A DNA stretch of 6,387 nt from Desulfocicer vacuolatum DSM 3385 (GTDB lineage Bacteria > Desulfobacterota > Desulfobacteria > Desulfobacterales > SURF-7), in NCBI GenBank assembly GCA_945870015.1, contig CAMBQS010000206.1, forward strand, positions 1 through 6,387. Direction: 5' to 3'. The translations under genes and the position numbers were made by a program. The notes beneath the pieces were generated by a model, which was not told the DNA's origin, searched no databases, and was given only the letters and a program-made list of their open reading frames with translations. Positions 5,546 to 6,387 of this stretch are shown here, in pieces (positions within the stretch are counted from its first letter, which is position 1; the number at the start of each line of letters is the position of its first letter).

Positions 5546-6361
5546 TCAGATATGATCCAGAAGCTGGATCATATCGGTTATCACAAGGTCCGGTTTCAGA
5601 TTTTTACATCTGGGATCATCATTTCTCAGTCTAAGGGATCTCTTATCCCCTGCAAAAAGAGCTGTCTGAAAACCTACTTTCTGCGCTGGATAAATATCAT
5701 TCAACATATCGTTTCCTACATAGATGACGGATTCCGGTGAAATATTTTTTTGAGCAAGCCTCAAAACCGCCTGTTGAAACAGATACGAGGATGGTTTTGC
5801 ATACCCGTACTGATAGGACATAAATATCAGATCCCAATCAAATCCAAGTGAAGCCGGATCAGCGTTAAAAAACATATTGAACAAATGGGGTGTGTAAAAT
5901 TGGGCATTGGAGATAATTCCCATCCAGATGTTTCTATCACGGCAGGAATCAATTGTCTCTATTGCATTTGGCATGGGAGATACCGGATTCACACACATTT
6001 CATATTCAACTGAAAAATCAAGGACAGTCTCCATATTGTTTTTTCCAAGTACGGTTTTCCATATTTCCTCAATACGGATTTCCGGAAAATCGACCCCCTT
6101 GGATCGAAGATCTGCATGGGCTTTTTCAATTTCTGAAAAAAAAGTTTTTAATACTTTCTCGATTGGTTCTTTGATCGAAAATTTTTGAAATAATGGATTC
6201 AGCTTCAGGGCATTTACGGAATTTTTTTCCGCAATACTGATATCACCCGATCCGCTGATAAAAAGTGTTCCATAGATATCAAACAAAACCGCTTCTGCTT
6301 TATGGGAAAGGACACCCTGGGGAAGCAGTCCGGTTGGAATCAGATTCATATTATCCTTCAT
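5546..6361 (-). CDS. HAD-superfamily hydrolase
   Basis: Probable cytosolic phosphatase-like hydrolase of 271 residues. Motif I is LFDIYGTLF with nucleophile D28; tyrosine (Y30) stands where most phosphatases have a second aspartate. Motif II is GIISNA with S151, motif III is YAKPSSYLF with K189, and motif IV is YVGNDMLNDI with D218 and D222. A helical cap lies between motifs I and II (about 40-125), a C1-type arrangement. DxYGT is typical of L-2-haloacid dehalogenases, but the GNDMxND motif IV looks phosphatase-like, so the substrate cannot be named. About 20 residues precede the core, slightly more than usual. The ATG at 6361 has a weak GGGG 5 nt upstream; an ATG at 6349 (M5) has AAGG 5 nt upstream and is equally credible. 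The gene's upstream context is outside the window. It converges on the response regulator. Confidence 0.9.
   Translation of the reverse strand: MKDNMNLIPTGLLPQGVLSHKAEAVLFDIYGTLFISGSGDISIAEKNSVNALKLNPLFQKFSIKEPIEKVLKTFFSEIEKAHADLRSKGVDFPEIRIEEIWKTVLGKNNMETVLDFSVEYEMCVNPVSPMPNAIETIDSCRDRNIWMGIISNAQFYTPHLFNMFFNADPASLGFDWDLIFMSYQYGYAKPSSYLFQQAVLRLAQKNISPESVIYVGNDMLNDIYPAQKVGFQTALFAGDKRSLRLRNDDPRCKNLKPDLVITDMIQLLDHI
5549..5575. repeat. Perfect 12-bp inverted repeat at the 3' end of the HAD gene
   Basis: GATATGATCCAG, 3-nt loop, CTGGATCATATC. It encodes the last residues of the HAD protein (QLLDHI) and directly abuts its stop codon at 5546-5548. It lies about 40 bp beyond the convergent response regulator stop. 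Neither strand has a T-tract after the stem, so it is not a textbook intrinsic terminator, but it could stabilise or stop transcripts from either side. Confidence 0.65.
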
Positions 6362-6387
6362 ATACGCCCCATTTCAAAAGGCTCAAC

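Overview
The window reads as an ordinary bacterial chromosome segment of moderate, slightly AT-leaning composition. It holds four confidently identified genes, two uncharacterised ones and one long non-coding gap. Nothing in it fixes the taxonomy. Acetoacetyl-CoA synthetase next to an ACT-domain threonine dehydratase, plus an uncharacterised basic helical protein, would suit an anaerobic fatty-acid or ketone-body user such as a member of the Desulfobacterota. That placement is an inference and is weakly supported.

Layout: (1) 1-1104 (+) is a threonine ammonia-lyase with a C-terminal ACT domain, cut at its 5' end by the window edge. (2) 1105-1329 is a 225-bp spacer with a sigma70-like promoter and an imperfect palindrome placed like a repressor operator. 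It suggests that the next gene has its own control. (3) 1330-3279 (+) is a full-length acetoacetyl-CoA synthetase. (4) 3326-3889 (-) is convergent with it and encodes a 187-residue, highly charged helical protein. Its C-terminus resembles the DNA-binding helical segment of large serine recombinases, but it has no catalytic domain. (5) 3890-4399 is a roughly 510-bp AT-rich gap between divergent genes. It contains a small palindrome and a cluster of three adjacent or overlapping hairpins, the last two mutually exclusive. (6) 4400-4723 (+) is a small unrecognised protein. (7) 4835-5509 (+) is a NarL/FixJ-type response regulator with no histidine kinase in view. (8) 5546-6361 (-) is a HAD-family hydrolase convergent with the regulator, with a perfect 12-bp inverted repeat directly next to its stop codon.

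Functional links are limited. The first two genes both belong to small-acid metabolism: threonine to 2-oxobutyrate, and acetoacetate to acetoacetyl-CoA. They look separately transcribed. The small protein at 4400 and the response regulator share strand and order and may be co-transcribed. I see no defence system, CRISPR array, insertion sequence, tRNA or rRNA. The most interesting unexplained items are the hairpin cluster at 4238-4299, the recombinase-tail-like protein and the repeat at the end of the HAD gene.
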